NCBI GenBank assembly: GCA_003725585.1
Contig: RJMB01000013.1
Span: 79,419 to 143,418 of the forward strand
Length of the DNA: 64,000 nucleotides
DNA from: Halostreptopolyspora alba
GTDB taxonomy: Bacteria > Actinomycetota > Actinomycetes > Streptosporangiales > Streptosporangiaceae
Direction: 5' to 3'
Position numbers and translations under genes: made by a program. The notes beneath the pieces are model-generated. The model had not been told where the DNA came from and made no database searches. It saw nothing but the letters and a program-made list of their open reading frames with translations. This document shows, one piece after another, positions 32,208-42,620 of the stretch (position 1 is the stretch's first letter; each line of letters starts with the position of its first letter).

Positions 32208-32483
32208 ATGAGCGTCAGCGTTCGCGTGCCGACCATCCTGCGCACCTACACCAAGGACGCGGCCGAGGTCACGGCCGAGGGCGACACCCTCAAGGCCGTC
32301 CTGGCCGACCTGGAGGCCAACTATCCGGGCATCCAGGCTCGGATCCTCGACGACTCCGGAAAGGTCCGTCGGTTCGTCAACGTCTACGTGGGCGACGAGG
32401 ACGTGCGGTTCGCCGATGGTCTTGACACGGTCATCGCGGACGGCAGCCAGGTGTCGATCATCCCCGCTGTCGCCGGTGGCTGA
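32208..32483 (+). CDS. CysO-like MoaD/ThiS-family sulfur carrier protein
   Basis: 91 residues ending in the required Gly-Gly (AVAGG) that becomes a thiocarboxylate. The sequence closely follows mycobacterial CysO: VPTILRTYTKDA, DLEANYPGI, FVNVYVGDEDVRF and DGSQVSIIPAVAGG. CysO delivers sulfide for cysteine synthesis with CysM. Here no cysM or mec gene follows; it lies 69 nt behind the ThrC-like gene under the same riboswitch, so its sulfur acceptor may be a different substrate. Confidence 0.85.
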   Translation: MSVSVRVPTILRTYTKDAAEVTAEGDTLKAVLADLEANYPGIQARILDDSGKVRRFVNVYVGDEDVRFADGLDTVIADGSQVSIIPAVAGG

Positions 32484-32513
32484 GTCGCGCGCCACGGTCT
32501 CCCGGACTCCGTG

Positions 32514-32551
32514 GAGCCCGCGCCCCCGGTCGCACCGGCGGGCGCGGGCTC
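32514..32551 (+). terminator. Long hairpin after the thrC-cysO-like operon
   Basis: Twelve-bp arms GAGCCCGCGCCC/GGGCGCGGGCTC enclose an inner stem CCGGT/ACCGG. Starts 30 nt past the stop and precedes the groEL promoter. Confidence 0.7.
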
Positions 32552-32618
32552 CGTGTGTTCGCCCGTGATGACCTGCGAGTAACCGGACACACGGGCTCCT
32601 GTAACGCGGATGTAGGCG

Positions 32619-32645
32619 TTTGCACTCCCTTCATCGGAGTGCTAA
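32619..32645 (+). promoter_or_regulatory. CIRCE operator 1 (HrcA site)
   Basis: TTTGCACTC, 9 nt, GAGTGCTAA: one mismatch from the CIRCE consensus. A plausible promoter overlaps it: -35 TTGCAC (32620-32625), 17-nt spacer, -10 TAAAAA (32643-32648). HrcA bound here would block RNA polymerase. Confidence 0.85.
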
Positions 32646-32655
32646 AAAAGGAGCG

Positions 32656-32682
32656 TTAGCACTCCTTCGAGAGGAGTGCTAA
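32656..32682 (+). promoter_or_regulatory. CIRCE operator 2 (HrcA site)
   Basis: Perfect CIRCE, TTAGCACTC, 9 nt, GAGTGCTAA, lying just downstream of the inferred -10 and so over the transcription start. Centre-to-centre distance to the first copy is 37 bp. Confidence 0.93.
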
Positions 32683-34455
<1,773 letters not shown>

Positions 34456-34505
34456 GCTCGCGAAGTCCTCACTGTCCCAGGTACGCGTTCGTAGCCTGCG
34501 ACGAC

Positions 34506-34534
34506 AAGGGCGGTCCCGCCGGGGGACCGCCCTT
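34506..34534 (+). terminator. groEL terminator
   Basis: Perfect 12-bp stem AAGGGCGGTCCC/GGGACCGCCCTT with a 5-nt loop, 50 nt after the groEL stop. Confidence 0.8.
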
Positions 34535-34645
34535 GCTCATGTCTGGCCCGGCGGGCCCCGCCGTACCCGTTCCCGGGTGGGAACCGGCGTGTGGCGGCTG
34601 GGTGTTCCGCCAGGAGAGGGTGCGGCACCGGGTGTACCGGCACGC

Positions 34646-35056
34646 TCAGTCGGTGTCCGGCAGCAGCGTCCCGAAGCACCAGAAGCCGTTCTCCGGGTCC
34701 CTCACTCCGTACTCCCGCTGCCCGTACGGCATATCCCGCGGCTCGTACCAGATCGTCGCCCCCGCCGACTTGGCCCGATCGAAGTGCGCGTCGACATCGT
34801 CGACGTAGACCATGACGCCGGCGTGCACCGCGGCGAGGTCACCCGGTGTCCCCAGCCCCATCTCCGGCTGGGCACCGCTGAGCATCACGAACTTGTCCGC
34901 CATACGCAGCTCGATGTTGCCGATCTCCCCGTCCGGCCTTTGATGGGTGGCCACCTCGGTGAATCCGAGCGCCTCGACCAGGAAGTCCCGAACGCGCGCG
35001 GGATCCTCGTAGAGCAGGTACGGGACGACGCTGGGTGTGGGTATGTCACCGGGCAT
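34646..35056 (-). CDS. VOC (glyoxalase/bleomycin resistance) superfamily protein
   Basis: About 136 residues made of two beta-alpha-beta-beta-beta units: PYLLYEDPARVRDFLVEALG and VMVYVDDVDAHFDRAKSAGA. The conserved end YGQREYGVRDPENGFW holds the likely metal-site glutamate. Function within the superfamily is open. ATG 35056 has GAGGAG upstream. It is 100 nt downstream of an AraC-type regulator on the same strand, which may control it. Confidence 0.83.
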   Translation of the reverse strand: MPGDIPTPSVVPYLLYEDPARVRDFLVEALGFTEVATHQRPDGEIGNIELRMADKFVMLSGAQPEMGLGTPGDLAAVHAGVMVYVDDVDAHFDRAKSAGATIWYEPRDMPYGQREYGVRDPENGFWCFGTLLPDTD

Positions 35057-35156
35057 GCTGTACTCCTCGTCCACGGTGCGCGGATGCTGACACCACCAAC
35101 GTAGGAACACCGCGCACCGCTGTATTGGACGTTTGTCCGGTCCCGACCGTCCGGTC

Positions 35157-35960
35157 TCAGGGCGGTGTGTCGGCGGACGGCTCCGAGCGGCGTAGCCGCA
35201 GATGTTCCCCCGGGGCGCTGCCGGCGAACCGCCTGAACTCCCGGTTGAAATGCGCCTGGTCGCTGTAGCCGGTGCGCGATGCCACCTCCGCCAGCGGCAA
35301 CCCACCGTCCTCCACGAGTCGGGCCGCTCGCTCGAAGCGCCGCAGACACGCGAGGGTCTTCGGGGGAACGCCGAAGGCGTGCCGAAAACAGGTCGACAGG
35401 TGCTGCCGGCTGTAATCCAGTTCACCAACCAGGTCGACGATGTCGAGATCGCCACCACTGTCGTGGATGCGCCGCCAAGCCCAGGTGAGGGCGGCTCCGG
35501 GCGAGCGGGCCGCGTCGAGCCGCGCGAGGAGCACCTCGTCGAGCAGGGCGAACCGGGACGGCCAGTCCGGCAGGTCGTACAGCCGCTCGGCGAGCCTGCC
35601 GGCGAGCGGGCCGAGCACGTCCTCCAGCGCCACGACGCGGCCGGTGAGCGCGGACATCGGTACGTCGAGCAGCAGTCGGGCCCCCAGTACCGACAAGTCG
35701 ACCTGCACCCCCCGTACGCGCGCGGGCCAGGCCGTGACCACGCTGGTCTCCCGCAGGCCGCTGGTGAACGCGACCAACGGCTCACCGTCCAGCGCGAACG
35801 CGTCACCGAAGGTGATCACCAACGGCAGTGTGGTGCCCGGCAGCTCACGCCGCCGCATCCGCCGCGTCGCCACGACCGCGTACCCCTGGTAGCGCGACAC
35901 GAGGCCATCAAGTCGCGGATCGGGCGGGCGTCCCACGAACTCCAGGTCGGCCGCTTCCAT
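35157..35960 (-). CDS. AraC-family transcriptional regulator
   Basis: About 267 residues. N-terminal sensory half, then two helix-turn-helix motifs: LVGELDYSRQHLSTCFRHAF and VASRTGYSDQAHFNREFRRF. The second is the strongly conserved AraC signature. The downstream VOC gene is the likely partner. Confidence 0.88.
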   Translation of the reverse strand: MEAADLEFVGRPPDPRLDGLVSRYQGYAVVATRRMRRRELPGTTLPLVITFGDAFALDGEPLVAFTSGLRETSVVTAWPARVRGVQVDLSVLGARLLLDVPMSALTGRVVALEDVLGPLAGRLAERLYDLPDWPSRFALLDEVLLARLDAARSPGAALTWAWRRIHDSGGDLDIVDLVGELDYSRQHLSTCFRHAFGVPPKTLACLRRFERAARLVEDGGLPLAEVASRTGYSDQAHFNREFRRFAGSAPGEHLRLRRSEPSADTPP

Positions 35961-36144
35961 GGCGGCAGCCTACAGGGGAACCCGCCGGTGCCCTCCGACG
36001 TTCGGAAACCAGGGGCCGGGCGGGGTTCGTGATCGTCGCACAAGACGACCGCTCTCGTGCGTGACGAACGCGCGCCGGCCATCCGGACGGCCCCGACGGC
36101 CGGTTCGCGCACCGCAGCTGACCCGCGGTTTTGAGTGTTCTAAG

Positions 36145-36217
36145 AGCCGGCAAGGGGACTTGAACCCCTAACCTATCGCTTACAAGGCGATTGCTCTGCC
36201 TGTTGAGCTATGCCGGC
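36145..36217 (-). tRNA. tRNA-Thr (anticodon UGU)
   Basis: 73-nt cloverleaf on the minus strand: acceptor GCCGGCA/TGCCGGC, D arm GCTC/GAGC, anticodon stem ATCGC/GCGAT with loop CTTGTAA, T arm AGGGG/CCCCT around TTCAAGT, discriminator T. No CCA is encoded. Reads ACA codons. Confidence 0.95.
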
Positions 36218-36269
36218 TGGTGTCCGCCGCACCCAGTGGCATGGTACCGGTTCGTGGCCGTGGTGCGGA

Positions 36270-37256
36270 CTACCGCGCTGAGGCGCGGCGGCGCCGGGCC
36301 ACCTCGTAGAGGGAGATTCCGGCCGCCACCGAGGCGTTGAGGGACTCCGCCCCGCTGATCGGGATCGAGGCCACGGTGTCGCAGGTCTCGCGGACGAGCC
36401 GGGACAACCCCTTACCCTCGGACCCGATGACGACGACGAGCGGCTCGCTGGCGAGGTCCAGGTCAGCGACCGTGGTGTCGCCGTCCGCGGCGAGGCCCGC
36501 GACGAACAGGCCGTCACGCTTGTACCTCTCCAGGGTGCGAGTGAGGTTGGTGGCCTGCGCGACCGGCAGCCGAGCCAGGGCACCGGCCGACGTCTTCCAG
36601 GCGCCCGTGGTCACGCCCGCGGACCGCCGCTCGGGCAACACGATTCCGTGGGCACCGAACGCCGCGGCGGACCGTGCGACCGCCCCCAGGTTGTGCGGGT
36701 CGGTGACGCTGTCGAGCGCCACGAGCAGCGGCGGAGTGTCGGAGGCCCGGGCGGTCTCCAGCAGGCGGTCAGTGTCCCAGTAGTCGTACGCCGGCACCTT
36801 CAGCACGACCCCCTGGTGCACGGCACCCGGCTGCCCGCTGCTCTCACACCGGCGGTCCAGCTCGGCCTTGGACGCCTCCCGGATCCGCACCCCGGCCTCA
36901 CCCGCGAGACGGGTCGCCTCGGTCGTCCGCGGCTCCGACTCGATACTGGTCGACAGGAACAGCGTGGTCGCCGGCACTCCGGCGCGAAGCGCCTCGATGA
37001 CCGGATTGCGGCCGACCAGCAACTCCGACCCGCCGGCGTCGCGGCCGGGGGTACCGGACGGGGTGGCCCTCGTCTCCTCTCGGGACGCCGCCACGCGCGG
37101 ACCCTGCTGTGTCCGGCTCCCGGACTTGGACTGCTGCTTCTTGGCGTACCAGTGTCGCTGCTCCTTGGGAAGCGTGGGTTTCTTGCCCTCGAGTGCGCGC
37201 TTCCCCTTGCCACCGGTGCCCTTAGTGGGCCCCTTCTTGTTCCTCTTCGCCGGCAT
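36270..37256 (-). CDS. rlmB: 23S rRNA Gm2251 2'-O-methyltransferase (SpoU/TrmH family)
   Basis: About 328 residues. A Lys/Gly-rich N-terminal extension (first ~70 residues) precedes the substrate-binding domain (ELLVGRNPVIEALRAGVP) and the SPOUT knot: VALDSVTDPHNLGAVARSA, GAHGIVLPERRSAG, VVVIGSEGKGLSRLV and PISGAESLNASVAAGI. Lies 81 nt behind cysS on the same strand, the usual actinobacterial pairing. Confidence 0.93.
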   Translation of the reverse strand: MPAKRNKKGPTKGTGGKGKRALEGKKPTLPKEQRHWYAKKQQSKSGSRTQQGPRVAASREETRATPSGTPGRDAGGSELLVGRNPVIEALRAGVPATTLFLSTSIESEPRTTEATRLAGEAGVRIREASKAELDRRCESSGQPGAVHQGVVLKVPAYDYWDTDRLLETARASDTPPLLVALDSVTDPHNLGAVARSAAAFGAHGIVLPERRSAGVTTGAWKTSAGALARLPVAQATNLTRTLERYKRDGLFVAGLAADGDTTVADLDLASEPLVVVIGSEGKGLSRLVRETCDTVASIPISGAESLNASVAAGISLYEVARRRRASAR

Positions 37257-37337
37257 GAGCGCCGTTCCTCCCCAAATCTGGTGTGCGTGCGGGCATGCCG
37301 GGAACCGGCCGCGACCGCGATGCTCCCCGGTGGGCCG

Positions 37338-38741
37338 TCAGCCGTTCCTCAGCTCCCAGCGCGGGCCGTGCGGGGTGTCCTCGACGGTGATCCCGGCGTC
37401 GAGAAGCTGGTCGCGGATCTCGTCGGCCGTGGCGTAGTCCCTGCGTTCCCGTGCCGCCTGTCGCTGGTTCAGGGCCACCGTCACCAGCGCGTCGACCACG
37501 CCGCGCAGTCCGGAGTCGCCGGTATCGGCCCAACTCTCGGACAGCGGGTCCAGCCCCAGCACCGTCAGCATGCCACGCAGCCGGGCGGTGACCTCGGCGA
37601 CCCGCTCCTTCGCGCCCTCGGCCAGCGCGGAGTTGCCCTCGCGCACGTGGTTGTGCACGGCCGCGAGCGCCTGCGAGACCCCCAGGTCGTCGTCCAGCGC
37701 CTCGGCGAACGGTTCGGGGAGCTCCTTGCTGGGCGCCACGTCCCCCACGGCTTCCACCGCGCGGGTCACGAACCCCTCGATCCGCTGGTAGGCCGCCGCC
37801 GCCTCGCGCAGCGCCTCAACCGAGTAGTCGATCACGGAACGGTAGTGCGCCTGGGCGAGGTAGTAGCGCAGCTCGACCGGTCGCACCTCGCGGACGATCT
37901 CCGGGATCAGTAGCGAGTTGCCCACCGACTTGCTCATCTTCTCGCCGCTCATGGAGAGCAGCCCGTTGTGCATCCAGTAGCGGGCGAACCCGTCGCCCGC
38001 GGCCCGCGACTGCGCCGACTCGTTCTCGTGGTGCGGGAAGACGAGATCAACCCCACCGCCATGGATGTCGAACGTCGGGCCGAGGTACTTCGTCGCCATG
38101 GCCGAGCACTCCAGGTGCCAGCCGGGCCGACCGGAACCCCACGGGGTCTCCCAGCTCGGTTCGCCGGGACGCGTACCCTTCCACAGGGCGAAGTCGCGAG
38201 GATCGCGTTTGCCCCGGTCGCTGTCGGTGTCGCCGGCGCCGCGCATCTGGTCGAGCCGCTGGTTGGACAGCTCGCCGTAGTCGGGGAACGAGGTGACGTC
38301 GAAGTAGACGTCACCGGAGTCGTCCGCGGCGGGGTAGGCGTGGCCGCGCTCGATCAGGCGCCGCATGAGCTCGATCATCTCGGGCACGTGTCCCGTGGCA
38401 CGCGGTTCCACCGTGGGTGGCAGGCAGTTGAGGATGTCGTAGGCCCAGGTGAACGCACGCTGGTTCCGCTCGCTGACCTCCCACCACGGCACACCCTCGG
38501 CACTGGCGACATTGATGATCTTGTCGTCGATGTCGGTGACGTTGCGGCACAGCGTGACCCGGTAGCCGCGGTGGACGAGCCAACGCCGCAGGATGTCGAA
38601 GTTCACACCGGAGCGGATGTGTCCGATGTGGGGCGCCGCCTGCACCGTGGCACCACACAGGTACAGCGACACGTGTCCCTCGCGTAGGGGGACGAAGTCG
38701 CGAACCTGGCGTGCCCGGGTGTCGTAGAAGCGCAAACTCAC
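37338..38741 (-). CDS. cysS: Cysteinyl-tRNA synthetase
   Basis: About 467 residues, class I synthetase. HIGH motif at 38-41 ([10 protein letters not shown]), zinc-site residues around LYLCGATVQ and [13 protein letters not shown], and KMSKS ([13 protein letters not shown]). Starts with GTG 38741. Charges tRNA-Cys. Upstream neighbour is a divergent membrane protein gene rather than ispF. Confidence 0.95.
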   Translation of the reverse strand: MSLRFYDTRARQVRDFVPLREGHVSLYLCGATVQAAPHIGHIRSGVNFDILRRWLVHRGYRVTLCRNVTDIDDKIINVASAEGVPWWEVSERNQRAFTWAYDILNCLPPTVEPRATGHVPEMIELMRRLIERGHAYPAADDSGDVYFDVTSFPDYGELSNQRLDQMRGAGDTDSDRGKRDPRDFALWKGTRPGEPSWETPWGSGRPGWHLECSAMATKYLGPTFDIHGGGVDLVFPHHENESAQSRAAGDGFARYWMHNGLLSMSGEKMSKSVGNSLLIPEIVREVRPVELRYYLAQAHYRSVIDYSVEALREAAAAYQRIEGFVTRAVEAVGDVAPSKELPEPFAEALDDDLGVSQALAAVHNHVREGNSALAEGAKERVAEVTARLRGMLTVLGLDPLSESWADTGDSGLRGVVDALVTVALNQRQAARERRDYATADEIRDQLLDAGITVEDTPHGPRWELRNG

Positions 38742-38893
38742 GGTGCCAAGGGTAGCCGTTTCAGCGCGGGCTATGGGCGCGTAACCCGTGGCCGGCGGCC
38801 CCGCTTCCCGGAAATCGGGCGGCGACCAGCGGTGGCCACATTCACGCGGATCCTCGTGTTCGCGGCGCGCGCTGAGCTACGCTTCTGCGCACG

Positions 38894-40423
38894 ATGGCCG
38901 CTAAAACCTCCACAACCACGCACGACGCCCGGACCGGGTCACGGGCCACCAGCCCGGCGTCCCGGTTCACCGCGATCGCCCTCACCGGTCTCGGTGTCAT
39001 AGCGATAGCCGCGTGTGCCGTGCTCCTGTCGTACAACGGCATCTACCAGATCGCCCGGCAGGGCAGCGTCGACCCGCGCTATGCCCACATCTACCCGGGC
39101 GCGTTCACGCTACTGCTACTCATGGCGTTCTGGGCCGCCTACGTGCTCCACGACGCGCCGCGGATCCGGCGGCTGGGAGTCGACGCGATCATTCTCGCGC
39201 TGATCCTGTTGGCCGCGTTCGCCAGCGCTCTGGAGCCACTGGGCTACACCCTCACGCCGAAGGCGGCGGTCGCCGTGGTCGCCCTCGCCCCGTGGGCGGC
39301 CCTGCTCATCGCGTTCCGCATCTGGCTGTGGATGGTTTCCCACCTGCGCGGGGACCATTCCGGAGGACAGGCGCGCGGCTCGGGTCCCACCGACGGCACG
39401 GACAACGGGGACACCGCTCCGCTGCCCGCGGAACCGATGCCCAGGCCCGTGGACCCCGACGGCGCCGCGGAGCCCACGGAGTCCAGATCCGGGGAACACG
39501 AGAACGTCCCATCGCCCCCGATGCAGCTGTGGCCACGCACCAGTTCGGCCCCGACCTCCTCGGTACGTGTGCTGGACCCCGGCACGTCAAAGACGCGGAA
39601 CGAGGCCCGGCCTCCTCACCACACCCCAACACCCGAGGATGACACGACACCCGAGGACCCCGCGGAGCCCTCTGAGAGCCCGGCCCCGCGACGGGACGAC
39701 GTTTCGTCCTCGCGTTCCACTCCCGAGAGTGAGTCCGAAACCGCCGCGCCGGAGAGCGCCACGGACCCCGTGCCGGCCGCGGATGACCCAGACACGAGTA
39801 CGGCCCCCACCTCGGCGGAGGCCGACCCCACCGATTCCGCCACGACACGGCCGGGTGCGGCGGACGGCTCCCCCACGCTCGGGGAGCAGCTCCGACGCGC
39901 GCTTCTCCCCGAGGGCCCCCCGGATCCGGCCGGGACGGCAACGGACGATGCCGGCACCGCACCCGTCCCTCCCCTGCCCAAACGCACCCCGAGGACCGAG
40001 CGGAACTCGGCAGAGGAGCCCACCGAGGTACCCGAGCCCGCAGAGACACCGGTCACCGACGGGACACCAGTGGCCGGTGAGGACGACGGCGATGAGGGTG
40101 AGTCCGAAACCGCCGCGCCGGCGGGCGCCACGGACCCCGCGTCGCCCGCCGAGCCGGCCGAGGACGGTTTCGTTCACGAGCTCCCGCCGGACGACCCCAC
40201 CAGTGACGAGGCCGACATCCGGGGAGAGTGGACACCGGAGCCGGAACGGGAGGCATCCGGCACCGAGCCCGAGGCCGAGCCGGAGACCGACGAAGCCCCC
40301 CGGTTGACGAAACGCCCGATAGTGCTCCGGCCACGGCGCAGACCCACGGAGGACTTCCCGCCCGCCCCGCCCTCGGGTCGGGTCCGTAGCGAGCCCACCC
40401 CGCCCGAGAGCCCCCAGGAATGA
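38894..40423 (+). CDS. DUF2637-like four-helix membrane protein with long acidic Pro-rich tail
   Basis: About 509 residues. Four membrane helices in residues 25-145 (for example FTAIALTGLGVIAIAACAVL and WAALLIAFRIWLW) resemble DUF2637/SpdB proteins. The remaining ~350 residues are a disordered cytoplasmic tail of Pro, Glu, Asp, Thr and Ser containing duplicated pieces; two identical 24-nt stretches (39729-39752 and 40098-40121) encode repeated SESETAAP-type units. It is inserted, on the opposite strand, between cysS and ispF. Function unknown. Confidence 0.65.
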   Translation: MAAKTSTTTHDARTGSRATSPASRFTAIALTGLGVIAIAACAVLLSYNGIYQIARQGSVDPRYAHIYPGAFTLLLLMAFWAAYVLHDAPRIRRLGVDAIILALILLAAFASALEPLGYTLTPKAAVAVVALAPWAALLIAFRIWLWMVSHLRGDHSGGQARGSGPTDGTDNGDTAPLPAEPMPRPVDPDGAAEPTESRSGEHENVPSPPMQLWPRTSSAPTSSVRVLDPGTSKTRNEARPPHHTPTPEDDTTPEDPAEPSESPAPRRDDVSSSRSTPESESETAAPESATDPVPAADDPDTSTAPTSAEADPTDSATTRPGAADGSPTLGEQLRRALLPEGPPDPAGTATDDAGTAPVPPLPKRTPRTERNSAEEPTEVPEPAETPVTDGTPVAGEDDGDEGESETAAPAGATDPASPAEPAEDGFVHELPPDDPTSDEADIRGEWTPEPEREASGTEPEAEPETDEAPRLTKRPIVLRPRRRPTEDFPPAPPSGRVRSEPTPPESPQE

Positions 40424-40520
40424 GGCCCGTGTCAGGGCGCCGGCGATGGGGGATGAATCGGGCGGGAGTCCCTCTGTCGCACTCGCCGGCCGCCTCGCAC
40501 GGTTCCGCCGGTGGCCGGCC

Positions 40521-41000
40521 TCACACGCGCGGCGCGCACAGGGCTGTGGCCACCGCCGCGAGGCCCTCGCCGCGGCCGGTGAGACCGAGGCCGTCCGTGG
40601 TCGTGGCCGCGACGGTGACCGGTGCTCCCGCGGCCTCCGAGAGCACTCGCTCGGCCTCGGCCCTACGCGGCGCGAACTTCGGACGGTTACCGATGACCTG
40701 GATCGCCACGTTGCCCACCGTGAACCCGGCGGCCCGCACCCGCGTCGCCGATTCCGTCAGCAGCGCGAGCCCGGAGGCGCCCTGCCACCGCGGGTCGGCG
40801 GTGCCGAACTGTGACCCTAGGTCACCAAGACCAGCGGCCGAGAACAGCGCGTCGCAAGCCGCGTGGGCGACGACGTCACCGTCAGAATGACCCGAAACGC
40901 CTTCCTCCCCCGGCCATTCCAGCCCGGCGAGAAACAGAATGCGTCCCGAACTAAAAGGGTGGACGTCGGTTCCGACGCCCACCCGTGGCATTTCCGGCAT
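40521..41000 (-). CDS. ispF: 2-C-methyl-D-erythritol 2,4-cyclodiphosphate synthase
   Basis: About 159 residues; MEP pathway enzyme for isoprenoids. Metal-binding DxH (GVGTDVHPF), [16 protein letters not shown], and the end region [14 protein letters not shown] are all present. ATG 41000 or 40991. It follows carD by 28 nt; ispD, which normally lies between them, is absent. Confidence 0.94.
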   Translation of the reverse strand: MPEMPRVGVGTDVHPFSSGRILFLAGLEWPGEEGVSGHSDGDVVAHAACDALFSAAGLGDLGSQFGTADPRWQGASGLALLTESATRVRAAGFTVGNVAIQVIGNRPKFAPRRAEAERVLSEAAGAPVTVAATTTDGLGLTGRGEGLAAVATALCAPRV

Positions 41001-41028
41001 GAAACAAACGCTTCTGCTATTGCCTTTG

Positions 41029-41511
41029 TCAGTCGGTGAGAACCTCGTCGAGAAGAGCCTCGGCCTTGTCCTCATTCGTCTTCTCGGCCAGGGCGAGCTC
41101 ACTCACCAGTATCTGGCGGGCCTTGGCGAGCATCCGCTTCTCGCCGGCGGAAAGACCGCGCTCCTTGTCCCGTCGCCACAGGTCACGCACGACCTCGGCC
41201 ACCTTGTTGACGTCCCCGGAGGCGAGCTTCTCCAGGTTCGCCTTGTAACGTCGGGACCAGTTGGTGGGCTCTTCCGTGTGCGGTGCGCGCAGCACTTCGA
41301 AGACCCGGTCCAGACCGTCTTGACCTACCACGTCGCGAACCCCGACCTCTTGGGCGTTCTCCGCGGGCACGCGTACCGTTAGATCACCCTTGTCGACCTT
41401 GAGAACGAGATAGGTTCTGTCCTCGCCCTTAATAGTGCGAGTCTCGATCGCTTCAATACGAGCAGCCCCATGATGGGGGTAGACAACGGTGTCGCCGACC
41501 TTGAAAGTCAT
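41029..41511 (-). CDS. carD: CarD-family RNA polymerase-binding regulator
   Basis: 160 residues. N-terminal Tudor-like RNAP-interacting domain ([20 protein letters not shown]) and C-terminal helical DNA-binding domain with the conserved tryptophan ([36 protein letters not shown]). Stabilises open complexes at many promoters, including rRNA. GGAAGGGG lies upstream of ATG 41511. Confidence 0.96.
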   Translation of the reverse strand: MTFKVGDTVVYPHHGAARIEAIETRTIKGEDRTYLVLKVDKGDLTVRVPAENAQEVGVRDVVGQDGLDRVFEVLRAPHTEEPTNWSRRYKANLEKLASGDVNKVAEVVRDLWRRDKERGLSAGEKRMLAKARQILVSELALAEKTNEDKAEALLDEVLTD

Positions 41512-41834
41512 GTGACAAGTACCCCTTCCGCTACCACAAGGGTACCACGAATCCGTGACTCAACGTACCTATTCGGTTTGCGAACGCGCAGGTCAGCGCC
41601 ACAATTGAGGTCTTGACAAACGCCACTCGAGGTGCTCCGGACCACGCCCCCGAGGTCGACACCGTGTCACTGCGGGTTCCGGGATGGCCATACGCCCCTC
41701 CCATCCGGAGGGCACCACAGGGGCGACTGGTCACCACAGCTCCACCACGCGTCCCACGCGGCACTCACACCGCGAAATGTGATTTTCGCCATACTACCGG
41801 GGCGCGGGCGGCTTGGGTACCCGCCCCCGTACGG
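41512..41834. other. 323-nt gap between carD and phoU genes
   Basis: Contains the carD leader and promoter region and the phoU 3' end. A possible carD promoter on the minus strand includes TTGAGT and TACCCT, but the spacing is short and I do not claim it. No gene seen. Confidence 0.4.
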
Positions 41835-42497
41835 CTACACCTCCCGCTCGCGGTCCTCGACCTTCTCTCCCGTCACCATATAGACCAGGTTGTCGGCCAC
41901 GTGCACCGCGTGGTCCCCGAAACGCTCGTAGAACCGTCCGGCCAGGGTGACATCCATGGTGGCCTCGACCCCGTGCTTCCAGCTCGGGTCGAGGATGCGC
42001 TTGAACAGCTTGCGGCGGAGCTTGTCCATACGGTCGTCGTCGGAGTCGAGCTCCATCGCGGTGTCGGCGTCGAGGTCGTTGACGACCTCCCCCGCCTTGA
42101 TGACGAGCAGCTCGGCCTGGTGGCCCATTTCCAACACGGTCGAGCGCAGCTCGGCCGGGATCGCCGACTCGGGGTGACGGCGACGAGCGATCTTGGCGAT
42201 GTGCACGGCGTGGTCGCCCATGCGCTCCAGGTCCCCCGCCATGTGCAGCGAGGTGATGATGGTACGCAGGTCCTTGGCCACCGGCTGCTGTCGGGCCATG
42301 AGCTCGAACGCGCTGCTCTCGATCTCCTTGTCGACCCTGTTGAGCTCCTCGTCTCCGGAGATCACCTCCTGCGCGGCGTTGAGGTCGGCGTCGAGCAGTG
42401 CGGTCGTCGCGCGGGCGATAGCGTGCCGGGCCTGCCTCGTCATCTCGACGAGGCTCTCACTGAGGGCTTCGAGCTCCTCATGGTAGGTGTCGCGCAT
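41835..42497 (-). CDS. phoU: Phosphate signalling protein PhoU
   Basis: 220 residues, two repeated three-helix bundles with metal-binding motifs of the ExxxD type: DLERMGDHAVHIAKIA and YERFGDHAVHVADNLVYM. Damps the SenX3/PhoR kinase and Pst transporter when phosphate is ample. Divergent from senX3 with a 123-nt shared promoter region. Confidence 0.94.
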   Translation of the reverse strand: MRDTYHEELEALSESLVEMTRQARHAIARATTALLDADLNAAQEVISGDEELNRVDKEIESSAFELMARQQPVAKDLRTIITSLHMAGDLERMGDHAVHIAKIARRRHPESAIPAELRSTVLEMGHQAELLVIKAGEVVNDLDADTAMELDSDDDRMDKLRRKLFKRILDPSWKHGVEATMDVTLAGRFYERFGDHAVHVADNLVYMVTGEKVEDREREV

Positions 42498-42620
42498 AAT
42501 TCACATCGTTCCAGTTCGTGACTTAATCATCTTCTAAGGGACAGTGAATATCGGGCGAACCTCGGTTCCAAGTCGAGGCCACTGGGGTATCAGCTGGCTC
42601 TTCCGGCATACGATCGAACT
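42498..42620. promoter_or_regulatory. Divergent phoU / senX3 promoter region with possible PHO box
   Basis: On the minus strand the stretch GAGGTTCGCCCGATATTCAC contains two GTTCGCC/ATTCAC-like units about 11 nt apart, resembling the direct repeats bound by PhoP/RegX3. Weak match; the case rests mostly on the location between two phosphate-regulon genes. Confidence 0.3.

Noticed and set aside
30630..32495. Long open frame of about 620 codons on the minus strand, antisense to the ThrC-like gene
   Set aside because: No family resemblance; high-GC codon bias keeps the complementary frame open. The plus strand has a riboswitch and recognised proteins.
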